A DNA stretch of 64,000 nt from Hymenobacter sp. DG25B (GCF_000801315.1 NZ_CP010054.1:1116001-1180000); one strand, 5' to 3'; counted from the first letter of the stretch, positions 50,974 through 60,883 are shown. Numbers and translations: made by a program. The notes: generated by a model not told the origin, from the letters alone.

Positions 50974-50981
50974 TACCTTTG
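50974..50981 (+). promoter_or_regulatory. Putative -7 box of pheT
   Basis: TACCTTTG, full consensus, 58 bases before the ATG at 51040. The leader contains CAACTGGCAACCGACAACTG, short direct repeats of no known role. Confidence 0.5.
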
Positions 50982-51039
50982 CCGCGCCTGCCAGCTCCTT
51001 CCGCGCCTGGCAACTGGCAACCGACAACTGACAACTGAG

Positions 51040-53475
51040 ATGAAAATATCCCTCGACTGGCTCCGCACGCTTATCCCCACCAACAAACCCGCCGAGGAAA
51101 TCGGGCAGCTGCTCACGGGCTCCGGGCTGGAGGTAGAAGGCATTGAAGAGCTGGAAAGCATCCCCGGCGGCCTGCGTGGCCTGGTGCTGGGCACCGTGCT
51201 CACCTGTGAAAAACACCCCGACGCCGACAAGCTCAGCCTGACCACGGTAGATGTAGGCGACGAAACCCCGCGCCAGATTGTATGCGGCGCCGCCAACGTG
51301 CGCGCTGGCCTGAAAGTGGTAGTGGCCCTGGAAGGCGCCATGCTCTACCCGGCCCAGGGCGAGCCGTTCAAAATCAAGAAGTCCAAAATCCGCGGCGCGG
51401 CTTCCGAAGGCATGATCTGCGCCGAGGACGAAATCGGCCTGGGTACCTCGCACGAGGGTATTATGGAGCTGGATACCGACCTGCCCAACGGCACCCCCGC
51501 CGCCGACTACTTCGGTCTGGGTTCGGATTCGGTATTCGAAATTGGCCTGACGCCGAACCGCGCCGATGCTGCCTCGCACTATGGCGTGGCCCGCGAGCTG
51601 CGCGCCCTGCTGCACCAGCCCTGCCACCTGCCCGATATCAGCCAGTTTCACGCTCCCGCCACGGCGGAGCAGAATATTGCTGTGGTTATTGAAGACACCG
51701 AGGCCAGCCCGCGCTATGCCGGGCTGCTGCTGGAAAACGTGCAGGTAGGTCCGTCGCCGGAATGGCTGCAGCGCCGTTTGCGCAGCATTGGTTTGTCGCC
51801 CATTAATAATGTGGTAGACGTCACCAACTTTGTGCTGCACGAGCTGGGCCAGCCCCTGCATGCCTTCGATGCCGACCAGATAACCGGTAATAAAATCCGC
51901 GTGAAGCGCGCCGAAGCCGGGGAGAAGTTCACGACCCTGGACGGGACCGAGCGCACCCTGAAAGGCGAAGACCTGGTTATTGCCGATGCTAACGGCGCAC
52001 CTATGGCGCTGGCCGGCGTATTCGGCGGCAAAACCTCCGGCGTTTCCGACGGTACTACCCGCGTGTTCCTGGAAAGCGCCTACTTCGCGCCGGCCGTGGT
52101 GCGCAAAACCGGCCAGACGCACCAGCTGAAAACCGATGCCTCCTTCCGCTTCGAGCGCGGCACCGATCCGCACATGGTGCCCATTGCCCTGAAGCGCGCC
52201 GCCCTGCTGCTGCAGGAAGTGGCTGGCGCCACCGTAGCAGCGCCCATTGTAGATGAATACCCCCACCACATCGGCCACACCATGGTACGCCTGCGTTTGC
52301 CGCGGGTAGAAAAGCTGGTGGGCCAGTTCATTGCTCCGGAGCGCATCCGCCAGATTCTGACCGATCTGGATATCCTGATTTCGGAAGAAGGCAAGGACGA
52401 AGGGGGACACGCGGAGTGGATTCTGTCGGTGCCGCCGCACAAGGTAGACGTAACCCGCGAGGCCGACATTATTGAGGAAATTCTGCGCATTTACGGCTAC
52501 AACCACGTGGCCCTGCGGCCGCACAACTCCGCTACTTTCCTGGCGCAGTTCCCGAATCCCGATCCGGAAATCATCCGCCAGAATACGGCCCGCCTGCTCA
52601 GCGGGCAGGGTTTCTCGGAAATCATTACCAACTCCATTACCAACTCGGCTTACTTTGAGAAGGAAGGAGAGCCGGTGGAAGAGCTGGTGCGCCTGCTCAA
52701 CTTCAATAGCGCCGAGCTGAATGTAATGCGCCCGGCCATGCTGTTCAGCGGCCTGGAGGTGGTGCGCTACAACGTGAACCGCCGCCAGCGCGACCTGAAG
52801 CTGTATGAGTTCGGGAAAACCTACCGTCAGAAAGCCGGTGGCCAGTACGAGGAGCAAAACAAGCTGGTGATTTACCTCACGGGCAACACGGCCGCCGAAA
52901 CCTGGCAGCAGAAGTCGGACAAATCCTCTTTCCACCAACTGGCCGGGGCCGTGCAGCAGGTGCTGGCCTCGCTGGGGTTTGCTACGCCTACCTCACAGCC
53001 GGTGCAGCACCCGTACCTGGCGGGCGGCCTTACGCTGCTGGCCCAAAACCAGCCCGTAGCGCTGACAGGAGCGGTTTCGCCGGCCGTGCTGAAGCGCATG
53101 GACGTGAGCCAGCCCGTGTGGTATGCCGAGCTGGACTGGGACTGGCTGATGCGCAAGTACAAGAACACGCTGGTAGCCCGCGAGCTGCCCAAGTTCCCGG
53201 AAGTGCGCCGCGACCTGTCCCTGGTAGTCGATAAAACCGTCACCTTCGACCAGCTGCAGCAGATTGCCCGCCGCACGGAGAAGAAACTCCTTCAGCAGGT
53301 GAATGTGTTTGACGTGTATGAGGGCGACAAGCTGGGCGCCGATAAGAAGTCGTACTCCGTGAGCTTCCTGCTGCAGGATCCCACCCAAACCCTCACCGAC
53401 CAGGCTATTGATGGCGTGATGCAGCGGCTGATTCAGCAGTTTGAGCAGCAGGCCGGGGCGGTAATCCGCCGGTAA
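51040..53475 (+). CDS. pheT: Phenylalanine-tRNA ligase beta subunit
   Basis: 811 residues, normal for bacterial PheT. N-terminal M-K-I-S-L-D-W-L-R, then an EMAP-II-like tRNA-binding domain (about 40-150), B3/B4 editing domain (about 215-390) with E-L-G-Q-P-L-H-A-F-D, B5 domain (about 400-490), and the C-terminal ferredoxin-fold anticodon-binding domain (about 715-811) with P-K-F-P-E-V-R-R-D-L-S-L-V. The alpha subunit pheS is not in the window, so the two are not adjacent. I use the ATG at 51040, because the frame to 50866 crosses the palindromic element and a promoter box. Confidence 0.95.
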   Translation: MKISLDWLRTLIPTNKPAEEIGQLLTGSGLEVEGIEELESIPGGLRGLVLGTVLTCEKHPDADKLSLTTVDVGDETPRQIVCGAANVRAGLKVVVALEGAMLYPAQGEPFKIKKSKIRGAASEGMICAEDEIGLGTSHEGIMELDTDLPNGTPAADYFGLGSDSVFEIGLTPNRADAASHYGVARELRALLHQPCHLPDISQFHAPATAEQNIAVVIEDTEASPRYAGLLLENVQVGPSPEWLQRRLRSIGLSPINNVVDVTNFVLHELGQPLHAFDADQITGNKIRVKRAEAGEKFTTLDGTERTLKGEDLVIADANGAPMALAGVFGGKTSGVSDGTTRVFLESAYFAPAVVRKTGQTHQLKTDASFRFERGTDPHMVPIALKRAALLLQEVAGATVAAPIVDEYPHHIGHTMVRLRLPRVEKLVGQFIAPERIRQILTDLDILISEEGKDEGGHAEWILSVPPHKVDVTREADIIEEILRIYGYNHVALRPHNSATFLAQFPNPDPEIIRQNTARLLSGQGFSEIITNSITNSAYFEKEGEPVEELVRLLNFNSAELNVMRPAMLFSGLEVVRYNVNRRQRDLKLYEFGKTYRQKAGGQYEEQNKLVIYLTGNTAAETWQQKSDKSSFHQLAGAVQQVLASLGFATPTSQPVQHPYLAGGLTLLAQNQPVALTGAVSPAVLKRMDVSQPVWYAELDWDWLMRKYKNTLVARELPKFPEVRRDLSLVVDKTVTFDQLQQIARRTEKKLLQQVNVFDVYEGDKLGADKKSYSVSFLLQDPTQTLTDQAIDGVMQRLIQQFEQQAGAVIRR

Positions 53476-53493
53476 GCAAACGGATAAAAGAAC

Positions 53494-53588
53494 GTCATTC
53501 CGAGCGCAGCCGAGGAATCTCGCGTGCTGATGTTAGAGTAAGAATCAGACGTCAGCATGCGAGATTCCTCGGCTGCGCTCGGAATGAC
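53494..53588. repeat. Inverted repeat with about 37-base arms after pheT
   Basis: Outer end GTCATTCCGAGCGCAGCC; the arms 53494-53530 and 53552-53588 pair almost perfectly around about 21 bases. The GTCAT... outer ends resemble those of the elements at 1880, 18509 and 34200. It may form the 3' end hairpin of the pheT transcript, and no other terminator was seen. Confidence 0.8.
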
Positions 53589-53698
53589 CGTTCCAAGTAA
53601 TGAAAGCCAAATGAAGGGAAGTTAAAGCTCAACTTTAAGCTGATAGTACTAGAGCCCGTAACTTCGTCTTACATTAGCTCCAAAATATTTCCCCTTCA

Positions 53699-53995
53699 AT
53701 GGCCTCAACTCAGCAGCTTGCGCAACTCGACCGCCTGGAGCGGCAGGTAACCACGTTAGTGGCTGCCTATCAGCAGTTGCGCGAGGAGCTGGCCGATGCC
53801 CAGACCACCATTCAGCAGCTGCGTGCCGACGTGCGCGACCGGGAGCGGCAGTTGAAGGATTTCCAGAATCAGGAGAATATTACTAAACTTGTACATACCA
53901 TAGCAGGGGAACCTGCCAATGCAACAGAGCTAAAACAGCGACTCAACGAATACATCCGCGAGATAGATAAGTGCCTTGCCTATTTGAGGGAGTAA
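53699..53995 (+). CDS. Short coiled-coil protein upstream of zapA
   Basis: 98 residues. Residues about 5-60 form an alpha-helical coiled coil (L-D-R-L-E-R-Q-V...L-R-E-E-L-A-D-A-Q...L-R-A-D-V-R-D-R-E-R). The C-terminal half is also helical (L-K-Q-R-L-N-E-Y-I-R-E-I-D-K-C-L-A-Y-L). Its size and position directly before zapA suggest a ZapB-like partner in cell division; this is inferred from position, with no sequence signature. 31 bases separate it from zapA. Confidence 0.75.
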   Translation: MASTQQLAQLDRLERQVTTLVAAYQQLREELADAQTTIQQLRADVRDRERQLKDFQNQENITKLVHTIAGEPANATELKQRLNEYIREIDKCLAYLRE

Positions 53996-54026
53996 AACAC
54001 CATCAACCTACCGCCTACTGATACCC

Positions 54027-54317
54027 ATGTCCGACTTATCCATCAAAATCCGCGTCGCCGACCGGGATTATCCTATGCGGGTAACCCCCACGGAAGAGGA
54101 GCGCCTGCGTATGGCAGGCCGGCTGCTCAACGACCGGATCCGGGAATTTCGCGAACAGTACGGCATCCAGGACAAGCAGGACTTGTTGGCCATGATTGCC
54201 TTATCCACCATGGCTGACCGCCTGAAGGTTAGTAAGGAAAAGGACGGCACCGACGCCGCGCTGACCGAGCGCCTGTCGCGCCTGGACCAGCTGCTTTCCT
54301 CGCTCGTGCTCGACTAA
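54027..54317 (+). CDS. zapA: Cell division protein ZapA
   Basis: 96 residues. The N-terminal ZapA globular fold has I-K-I-R-V-A-D-R-D-Y-P-M-R-V and E-E-E-R-L-R-M-A-G-R-L-L-N-D-R-I. The C-terminal helix (D-L-L-A-M-I-A-L-S-T-M-A-D) forms the tetramer. ZapA bundles FtsZ filaments at the septum. It lies in a three-gene unit: coiled-coil protein, zapA, rny. Confidence 0.9.
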   Translation: MSDLSIKIRVADRDYPMRVTPTEEERLRMAGRLLNDRIREFREQYGIQDKQDLLAMIALSTMADRLKVSKEKDGTDAALTERLSRLDQLLSSLVLD

Positions 54318-54437
54318 GAGCCGGGCGTTTGGCCGAACAATCGGTTCGGTTGCAACGGGCTTTCGCTAAGCCCTTTGTGCCTGTTGTAGTGGCATTCTTT
54401 TGCTGTGGCTTTGTTCTTTATTTCAAAAACCATAGCC

Positions 54438-56102
54438 ATGCCCGACATTTTGTATATCGTGGTGGCGGCCGTAGTAGCGTTAGCCCTGGGCGTCTTTATC
54501 GGACGACAGCTGGCTGGCAAAGCCCGGCAGGACCACGAGGCCAACGCTAAAGCCCGCGCCCAGCAATTGCTGGAGGAGGCCGAAGCCAAGGCCAGCCGCA
54601 TCCGCGACGAGCGGATCCAACAGTCGAAAGACAAGTTCCGCAACCTCAAACAGGAGTTTGAGCAGGAGAGCCGCCGCCAAAAACAAGCCCTGGACCAGGA
54701 GCTGATTGAGCGCCGCGCCGCCGTAGTAGAGCAGGAGCAAAGCATTAAAAAGCTGAGCGAAACCACGCAAAAGCAGCTGGAGCAGCTGCAGCGCAAGGAA
54801 AAAGACCTCGATACCACCCGCGAAAAAATTGAAACCCAGGCGCAGCAGCTGCGCGAAAAGCTGGAAGGCCAGGAAGAGCGCCGCCAGCAGGCTCACGATG
54901 CCCAGCTAGCCAAGCTGCAGCAGAAAGAGCACGACGCCGAAGCCAAGCTACAGCAGGTACAGCAGCAGCTGGAAACGATTTCGGGCCTGACGGCCGCCGA
55001 AGCCCGCGAGCAGCTGGTGGAGTCGCTGAAGAACGAAGCCCAGATTCAGGCTTCCAGCTACATTAAAGATGTGGTGGCCCAGAGCAAGCTCACGGCTACT
55101 AAAGACGCCAAGAAAGTGGTGCTGGAAACCATTCAGCGCACCGCGGCCGAGCACGCCATTGAAAACTGCGTGTCCATCTTCAATATCGAATCTGACGATG
55201 TGAAGGGCAAGATTATCGGCCGCGAGGGCCGTAACATCCGCGCCCTGGAAGCCGCTACCGGCGTGGAGATTATTGTAGATGATACGCCCGAGGCTATCAT
55301 CATTTCCGGTTTTGACCCGGTGCGCCGCGAGGTGGCCCGTCTGTCGCTGCACTTACTGGTGAAAGACGGCCGGATTCACCCGGCCCGCATTGAGGAGATT
55401 GTGGCCAAAACCCGCAAGAACATTGATGAGGAAATCGTCGAAATCGGCGAAAAAACCATCATCGACCTCGGCATTCACGGCCTGCACCCCGAGCTGATTA
55501 AGATGGTGGGTCGCATGCGTTTCCGCTCTTCTTACGGCCAGAATCTGCTGCAGCACTCCCGCGAAGTAGCCAACCTCTGCGCCACCATGGCCGCCGAGCT
55601 GGGCCTGAACGTGAAGCACGCCAAACGTGCCGGTCTGCTGCACGACATCGGTAAAGTAAGCACCGAGGAGCCCGAGCTACCCCACGCCATTCTGGGCATG
55701 GAGATGGCCAAGAAGTACAAAGAGCATCCCGACGTGGTAAACGCCATTGGCGCCCACCACGATGAAATTGAGATGACGGCCATGATTTCGCCGCTGGTGC
55801 AGGCCTGCGACGCCATTTCCGGCTCGCGCCCCGGCGCCCGCCGCGAGATGATGGAAAGCTACATCAAGCGCCTGAAGCAACTGGAGGAAACCGCCGTTTC
55901 GTTTGATGGTGTACTGCAGTGCTATGCTATTCAGGCCGGCCGCGAGCTGCGCGTGATGGTAAACGCCGACAACGTAACCGATGACCGGGCCCAGGAGCTG
56001 AGCTACGAAATCTCGCAGAAAATCGAGAAGGAAATGCAGTACCCCGGCCAGATCAAGATTACGGTTATCCGGGAAATGCGCGCCGTGGCTTACGCCAAGT
56101 AA
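54438..56102 (+). CDS. rny: Ribonuclease Y
   Basis: 554 residues. An N-terminal membrane helix (about 3-20) is followed by a long coiled coil (about 25-200), a KH domain (about 245-310, [15 protein letters not shown]) and an HD domain (about 370-460) with L-L-H-D-I-G-K-V and G-A-H-H-D-E. It is the endoribonuclease that starts mRNA decay at the membrane in many bacteria lacking RNase E. I use the ATG at 54438 because the upstream in-frame ATG at 54405 adds 11 residues before the membrane helix. A terminator follows. Confidence 0.95.
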   Translation: MPDILYIVVAAVVALALGVFIGRQLAGKARQDHEANAKARAQQLLEEAEAKASRIRDERIQQSKDKFRNLKQEFEQESRRQKQALDQELIERRAAVVEQEQSIKKLSETTQKQLEQLQRKEKDLDTTREKIETQAQQLREKLEGQEERRQQAHDAQLAKLQQKEHDAEAKLQQVQQQLETISGLTAAEAREQLVESLKNEAQIQASSYIKDVVAQSKLTATKDAKKVVLETIQRTAAEHAIENCVSIFNIESDDVKGKIIGREGRNIRALEAATGVEIIVDDTPEAIIISGFDPVRREVARLSLHLLVKDGRIHPARIEEIVAKTRKNIDEEIVEIGEKTIIDLGIHGLHPELIKMVGRMRFRSSYGQNLLQHSREVANLCATMAAELGLNVKHAKRAGLLHDIGKVSTEEPELPHAILGMEMAKKYKEHPDVVNAIGAHHDEIEMTAMISPLVQACDAISGSRPGARREMMESYIKRLKQLEETAVSFDGVLQCYAIQAGRELRVMVNADNVTDDRAQELSYEISQKIEKEMQYPGQIKITVIREMRAVAYAK

Positions 56103-56124
56103 AACGGCGAAACTGTATTCCATT

Positions 56125-56160
56125 AAAAAGCCTCCGCAGCGTTAGTTGCGGAGGCTTTTT
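56125..56160 (+). terminator. Intrinsic terminator of the zapA-rny unit
   Basis: GCCTCCGCA...TGCGGAGGC stem with A5 and T5 flanks, 23 bases after the rny stop. Confidence 0.88.
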
Positions 56161-56245
56161 GTTGTTGGTAGCTCGTGGGTTGATATGCGTCAATAACTTA
56201 TATCTTGCTTCAAATTAGCGGGCTCACGTTGTATTATTTCTACTG

Positions 56246-57022
56246 ATGAATTCTCATTATTTCCGGGCAGCTTGGAGCATAGTTCTCTTAGGGTTAGCAA
56301 CCGGTTGCAGTATTTACGCACCTATGTTGCCTATTGCGCCCGTGCTACGGGATAAAAATCAGGCCGAAGCAGCGGCGGCAGTTCACATTAATGGCCGTAT
56401 ACAGGGGAATGTAGCCTATTCGCCTATCCAGCATTTATTGCTAACAACGGCTGGAAGCTACCAGAAAAGAGGCTCTACTGAGGACACAACTCATTTTTAT
56501 AATCGTCAATACGAAGTAGGGATTGGTACTTATTGGCCGGTAGCTAAATCCTGGTTGTTCAGCGGGCAATTGGGCTACGGTCAGGCTGAAAGCCAGCGGG
56601 CCTTTAAAGGCATAAGAAATATTGTGGTGTTGGACCCGGGTTACGATAAGTATAGAACCCATTACAACAAGTTTTACGGGCAGGTAGCGGCCTCTGTGGA
56701 TATAAGCAGAGTAACTCTGGGGCTTTCCTACCGACGCACCTGGATAGATTTCAAGTCGCTTACCTACAACGAGGAAGCGTTGCCTTTTCGCCGCATGATC
56801 CGCAATGAGCCCATGCTTTTTGTGCGTACCGGCGTTACCCGCCAAACAGCCTCTTTTCTGAAGCTACAGGTTACTCTGGGTGGCTCCTTTAATTCGGGTA
56901 ATAATTTAAATAACGCTGATGATCCACTGGACTGGCATAGAAATAATCTACGGGAAGATATAATCACGTACAGCATAGGGCTAATATTTCACCCGCACTA
57001 TTTGCCAAAGCGTACTGAGTAG
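56246..57022 (+). CDS. Uncharacterised lipoprotein (beta-barrel-like), paralogue of 58603
   Basis: 258 residues. Lipobox G-L-A-T-G-C (Cys21). The mature part alternates short hydrophobic strands with turns (Y-E-V-G-I-G-T-Y-W, F-S-G-Q-L-G-Y-G-Q), suggesting a small outer membrane barrel. It shares Y-x-P-x-x-P near the lipobox and the H-x-N-x-x-x-Q-G-N pattern with the lipoprotein at 58603-59334, so the two probably derive from duplication. Between them lies a flavoprotein gene. Less GC-rich than most neighbours. Function unknown. Confidence 0.7.
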   Translation: MNSHYFRAAWSIVLLGLATGCSIYAPMLPIAPVLRDKNQAEAAAAVHINGRIQGNVAYSPIQHLLLTTAGSYQKRGSTEDTTHFYNRQYEVGIGTYWPVAKSWLFSGQLGYGQAESQRAFKGIRNIVVLDPGYDKYRTHYNKFYGQVAASVDISRVTLGLSYRRTWIDFKSLTYNEEALPFRRMIRNEPMLFVRTGVTRQTASFLKLQVTLGGSFNSGNNLNNADDPLDWHRNNLREDIITYSIGLIFHPHYLPKRTE

Positions 57023-57072
57023 GGTACATCCTTAATGGGGAGAAACAGAGGGTTGCCAAAAATCCGGGGCAG

Positions 57073-58476
57073 TTACTTTTGCTTTAGATATCGAAACACA
57101 TTATTCAGCCCCTCCGCCCAGGTAGGGTGTGCAAATACCATGTCCTGCAGCTGCTGATACCGTAGCCGCCCGGCCATAGCCAGCTGAAACATGGCCATGA
57201 TTTCGCCGCCCTGCTCACAGAAGATGGCGGCACCCAGGATTCGGTCCTGCTTATCTACCAGCACTTTCCAGAAGCCGGCCGTCCGGCCGGTTTCGCGGGC
57301 GCGGCCAATGGTGCGCACGGGCAGCTTGGCCACGCGGTAAGCAATGCCCTGCTCCCGCGCCTGCTGCTCAGAGAGGCCAATGCGCCCCAGCTGCGGCTGC
57401 GTGAAAACCACGTAGGGCAGGGGGCGATTCTTGGCCGAGCGGCGCCGGCCATGCAGCAACTTATCCCGCACTATGCGGTAGTCGTCGTAGCTGATGTGGG
57501 TGAACTGGGGGCCGCCGTGCACGTCGCCCAGCGCGTACACGCCGCGCACCTTGGTTTGCAGCTGACTGTTTACGTGGATATAGCCGTGCTCATCGGTTTT
57601 AATGCCGGCAGCCTCCAGGCCCAAGTCATCGGTGTTGGGCTGGCGGCCGGTAGCTACCAGCAGGTGGGAGCCCGCCAGGCGGCGCTGTCCCGAGGCGGTT
57701 TGCGCGGTAACGGTAATAGTAGCTGCTTCCTGCGGCTGCGAAACCCGGTGAACCCTGGCGCCCAGCACGACTTCAATGCCCATTTCTTCCAACAGGTGCT
57801 GCAGGGCTTCGCTGACATCAGTATCCTCGTGCCCCAGCAGCTGACTACTGGAATCAATAATGGTAACGCGGCTCCCGAACCGCCGAAACATATACCCAAA
57901 CTCTACCCCGATGTAGCCGCCGCCCAGGATAACCAGGTGCTCGGGCAGCTCGCGCAAATCCAGCAATTGGGTAGGGGTGAGGTAACTGGTTTTTAGCAGG
58001 CCGTCTATTTTTGGAATGGCGGCCCGGGTGCCGGTATTAATGAAAATGAGCGGGGCAGTAATTTCTTGAGCAACGCGGCCGCCGCTCATTACCTGCACGG
58101 TGCGCGGGCCGGTGAAAGTAGCGTGGCCGTGCAAAACCCGGATGTTGGGATGCTCGGGCGTGAGGTTGTGCTGCACTCCGGCACGCGTTTTTTCGATGAT
58201 GGCATCTTTGCGGTCCATGGCGGCGGCCAGGTCCAGCACCGGCGTGCCTGCCTGAATGCCATAAGCAGCCGCATCCCGAATTTGCTGCAGGCGCTCGGCA
58301 GAAGTGAGCAGGGCCTTCGTGGGCGAGCAGCCAAAGTTGATGCAGGAACCACCCAGCAGGTGCCGCTCTACGAGAATTACCTTTTTGCCGGCATCGGCCA
58401 GGCTACCGGCCAGGGGGTTGCCGGCCTGGCCGGAGCCAATAATCAGCGCGTCGCAGGAAATGCGTTGCAGAGCCAT
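57073..58476 (-). CDS. FAD-dependent pyridine nucleotide-disulfide oxidoreductase (MerA/Lpd-like)
   Basis: 467 residues. FAD site near the N-terminus (I-I-G-S-G-Q-A-G), redox pair C-I-N-F-G-C (C45, C50) preceded by G-G-S, second nucleotide site G-G-G-Y-I-G-V-E-F, and FAD-binding A-L-G-D-V. The C-terminal dimer domain has H-P-T-W-A-E, keeping the His and Glu of the active site. It lacks the C-terminal Cys pair and N-terminal metal-binding domain of mercuric reductase, so mercury reduction is unlikely. No lipoyl or glutathione partner is nearby; substrate unknown. It is divergent from the lipoprotein at 58603. Confidence 0.87.
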   Translation of the reverse strand: MALQRISCDALIIGSGQAGNPLAGSLADAGKKVILVERHLLGGSCINFGCSPTKALLTSAERLQQIRDAAAYGIQAGTPVLDLAAAMDRKDAIIEKTRAGVQHNLTPEHPNIRVLHGHATFTGPRTVQVMSGGRVAQEITAPLIFINTGTRAAIPKIDGLLKTSYLTPTQLLDLRELPEHLVILGGGYIGVEFGYMFRRFGSRVTIIDSSSQLLGHEDTDVSEALQHLLEEMGIEVVLGARVHRVSQPQEAATITVTAQTASGQRRLAGSHLLVATGRQPNTDDLGLEAAGIKTDEHGYIHVNSQLQTKVRGVYALGDVHGGPQFTHISYDDYRIVRDKLLHGRRRSAKNRPLPYVVFTQPQLGRIGLSEQQAREQGIAYRVAKLPVRTIGRARETGRTAGFWKVLVDKQDRILGAAIFCEQGGEIMAMFQLAMAGRLRYQQLQDMVFAHPTWAEGLNNVFRYLKQK

Positions 58477-58602
58477 AAGCAGCGAGGAAGAACAGGCAGG
58501 AAATACAAAACTTGCTTTCCTTACGGCTCAAACTCAGCTGTGGCTACACAACGAAACAGGCTTTTCGTCGTTGTGCCCCATATCATTGCCCTTGCTTAGC
58601 TT

Positions 58603-59334
58603 ATGAATACTTCCTTACGCGCCCTGTTTTCTGTTTGCCTGTTGGGGCTGGCCAGCTGCCGCTCCATGTACTTTCCGCCTACCCCCAATGCCCCCATGCT
58701 TACCCAGCAGGGCGAGTTTAGTGGTGGTGCCCACGTTAATTTTCAAGGGAATTTCACAGCCCAGGGCGCCTACGCCGTTACCGACGGGCTGGGCGTTATC
58801 GGCACGGCATCCTTTCTGCACACCGACAAAAAGCGCAAAGCCCTCGACCATGATTTTGCCGAGTTGGGGGCAGGCTACTTCACCCGCCTGGGCGACCACC
58901 GCGTGATTGAAGGCTATGCCGGCTACGGCTTCGGCACCAGCCACCGCACCGAGCGCGACGGGGATGGTATGGTGACAGAGCGCCTCGATGCTAAGCTGGA
59001 AAAGGTATTTGTGCAGGTGAACTACAGCTCCAAAGACAGCAAAGTGGTGCGGGCGCTGGGCCGCGAATGGCCCATCAGCTACGGCACGGCCCTGCGTGTG
59101 AGCTTCATGAACATGTATGACTTCAAGCTGAATGGAGTGCCCGGCCCTAATGAAAAGAACATTCTGCTGGAGCCCATTACCTGGACGCGCGTGCAGCTGG
59201 CCGGCCCTTTGCAGTTTCAGTTCATCAGCGGCAGCAACTTTGGCCTGCGCCACCGCAAGTACATGAAGGCCTCTAACTCCGTCTTCAATTTCGGCCTGCT
59301 GATGAATATTGGTGGGCAGCCGGGGAAGCGGTAG
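58603..59334 (+). CDS. Uncharacterised lipoprotein, paralogue of 56246
   Basis: 243 residues. Lipobox G-L-A-S-C (Cys19) then a Pro-rich Y-F-P-P-T-P-N-A-P-M-L segment. The rest is beta-rich with G-Y-A-G-Y-G-F-G-T-S and ends with F-N-F-G-L-L-M-N-I-G. The layout matches that of the lipoprotein at 56246 (same length class, same start). Both are probably surface or outer-membrane lipoproteins. No defined domain. Starts at the ATG at 58603. Confidence 0.75.
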   Translation: MNTSLRALFSVCLLGLASCRSMYFPPTPNAPMLTQQGEFSGGAHVNFQGNFTAQGAYAVTDGLGVIGTASFLHTDKKRKALDHDFAELGAGYFTRLGDHRVIEGYAGYGFGTSHRTERDGDGMVTERLDAKLEKVFVQVNYSSKDSKVVRALGREWPISYGTALRVSFMNMYDFKLNGVPGPNEKNILLEPITWTRVQLAGPLQFQFISGSNFGLRHRKYMKASNSVFNFGLLMNIGGQPGKR

Positions 59335-59356
59335 GACTATAAACTGCTCGGTAATT

Positions 59357-59857
59357 TCAAGTGCCAGCTTTCAGGAAGAAGTGAATGCCCCGCAAAGCAT
59401 TAATGCAATGGTTTCCCCAATGCGTTTCAAAGTCAAACTTGAACTGCCAGATAGCGTGCTCTTTACAGTATTCTATGGGTAAATCATAGATAACTAAGGC
59501 CTTTTTCAAGTCCTGATAAATGTCGCCTAAGTCATCCAGCAAATCGCAGCAAACCGGCTCATCATCTCTCAGATCAGTGGGCGCGAATACGCTCCAGTAG
59601 TAGCGGTTAGTGCCTAGACGGAGGGAAAGAGTCTGAAGGGTTTCAGAAAAATGGGTTTTGTGGATGAATTCGTCAAACTCCATATCGGATGGTAAATCCA
59701 TCCACTCGAGTTGAATCGATAGTTGGTAAAGGTGAAGGAGATGATGCTGCGTGGCTCTCAAAAAGGAAGTAGAATCTTCTTCCTCTTTTGGATTGGTAAC
59801 GAATTCACATAATGCTCTGGCTGCCAGCACAAATGAGCTGATAAGATTAGTATTCAA
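59357..59857 (-). CDS. DUF5063 family protein
   Basis: 166 residues, mostly helical and acidic, soluble. The pattern Y-Y-W-S-V-F-A-P, C-C-D-L-L-D-D-L-G-D-I-Y-Q-D-L-K-K and the C-terminal H-W-G-N-H-C-I-N-A-L-R-G-I-H are those of DUF5063. No biochemical role is known. The reading frame starts at a TTG at 59857, and there is no nearby in-frame ATG that preserves the N-terminal helix. Moderately AT-richer than its neighbours. Confidence 0.8.
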   Translation of the reverse strand: MNTNLISSFVLAARALCEFVTNPKEEEDSTSFLRATQHHLLHLYQLSIQLEWMDLPSDMEFDEFIHKTHFSETLQTLSLRLGTNRYYWSVFAPTDLRDDEPVCCDLLDDLGDIYQDLKKALVIYDLPIEYCKEHAIWQFKFDFETHWGNHCINALRGIHFFLKAGT

Positions 59858-59934
59858 AGCTTACTTATAAACAGTAGTTGCGAAACAGAAGAGGATAGCA
59901 AGATGAATACGTAGGCAAAATAGACAGACATAAT

Positions 59935-59965
59935 AAAAAAGCCCCGACTCACGCCGGGGCTTTTT
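59935..59965 (-). terminator. Intrinsic terminator of sucD
   Basis: GCCCCG (59941-59946) and CGGGGC (59955-59960) with A and T flanks; on the minus strand it is followed by TTTTTT. It lies 25 bases after the sucD stop. Confidence 0.78.
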
Positions 59966-59989
59966 CTATTTACTCGAAAGCAATAAAGC

Positions 59990-60883
59990 TTACGCTTCTA
60001 CTTTTTCGCCTTGCAGTACGCGCAGCATCGTCTCGCCAATTTCGGCGGGCGAATCTACTACGTGGATACCGCACTCGCGCATGATGGCCATTTTAGCCGC
60101 TGCCGTGTCGTCGGCACCGCCTACAATAGCACCGGCGTGGCCCATGCGGCGGCCGGGAGGCGCGGTTTGGCCGGCAATGAAGCCTACCACAGGTTTTTTG
60201 TTGCCGGTTTCCTTGATCCAGCGGGCTGCCTCGGCTTCCATGCCGCCGCCAATTTCGCCAATCATCACGATGCCCTCAGTTTCGGGGTCGTTCATGAGCA
60301 TTTCCACGGCTTCTTTGGTGGTAGTACCAATGATGGGGTCACCGCCAATGCCGATGGCCGTGGTCTGGCCCAGGCCGGCTTTGGTGAGCTGGTCTACGGC
60401 TTCGTAGGTCAGGGTGCCCGACTTGGACACGATGCCTACGCGGCCTTTCTGGAAAATGAAGCCGGGCATGATACCCACTTTGCACTCGCCGGCTGTCATC
60501 ACGCCGGGGCAGTTTGGGCCAATCATGCGCAGGCCGTCGCGGCCTTTCAGGTATTCCTTTACCGCAATCATGTCCTTGGTTGGAATGCCTTCGGTGATGG
60601 TTACGATAACTTTAATGCCGGCATCAGCTGCTTCCATAATGGCATCAGCGGCAAAAGCCGGGGGCACGAAAATGATGCTGGTATCGGCGCCGGTTTTCTC
60701 TACGGCCTCGGCCACGGTGTTGAACACGGGGCGCTCCAGGTGCTGGGTACCACCTTTGCCGGGCGTTACGCCGCCCACCACGTTGGTGCCGTACTCAATC
60801 ATCTGCTGGGCGTGGAACGAGCCTTCGGAGCCGGTAAAGCCCTGCACAATCACTTTAGAATCCTTGTTGACCAGAACACTCAT
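59990..60883 (-). CDS. sucD: Succinyl-CoA synthetase alpha subunit (ADP/GDP-forming)
   Basis: 297 residues. N-terminal CoA-binding fold with [13 protein letters not shown] and [17 protein letters not shown] and [11 protein letters not shown] belong to the ligase part. The phospho-accepting histidine is in G-H-A-G-A-I-V-G-G. It makes succinyl-CoA/succinate interconversion with a beta subunit that is not in this window. I use the ATG at 60883 ([11 protein letters not shown]); the longer frame to 61084 crosses the divergent promoter region. A -7 box is at 60954-60961. Confidence 0.95.
   Translation of the reverse strand: MSVLVNKDSKVIVQGFTGSEGSFHAQQMIEYGTNVVGGVTPGKGGTQHLERPVFNTVAEAVEKTGADTSIIFVPPAFAADAIMEAADAGIKVIVTITEGIPTKDMIAVKEYLKGRDGLRMIGPNCPGVMTAGECKVGIMPGFIFQKGRVGIVSKSGTLTYEAVDQLTKAGLGQTTAIGIGGDPIIGTTTKEAVEMLMNDPETEGIVMIGEIGGGMEAEAARWIKETGNKKPVVGFIAGQTAPPGRRMGHAGAIVGGADDTAAAKMAIMRECGIHVVDSPAEIGETMLRVLQGEKVEA

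Noticed and set aside
50866..51039. Extended PheT N-terminus
   Set aside because: The stretch covers part of a palindromic element and a consensus -7 box, and PheT family members begin M-K-I-S-x-x-W-L.
50929..52938. 669-codon minus-strand ORF
   Set aside because: Shadow of pheT on the opposite strand, with His/Gln-rich low-information composition.
57073..58476. Mercuric reductase
   Set aside because: The protein lacks the N-terminal metal-binding domain and the C-terminal Cys pair, and no mer genes are nearby, so I call it only a family member.
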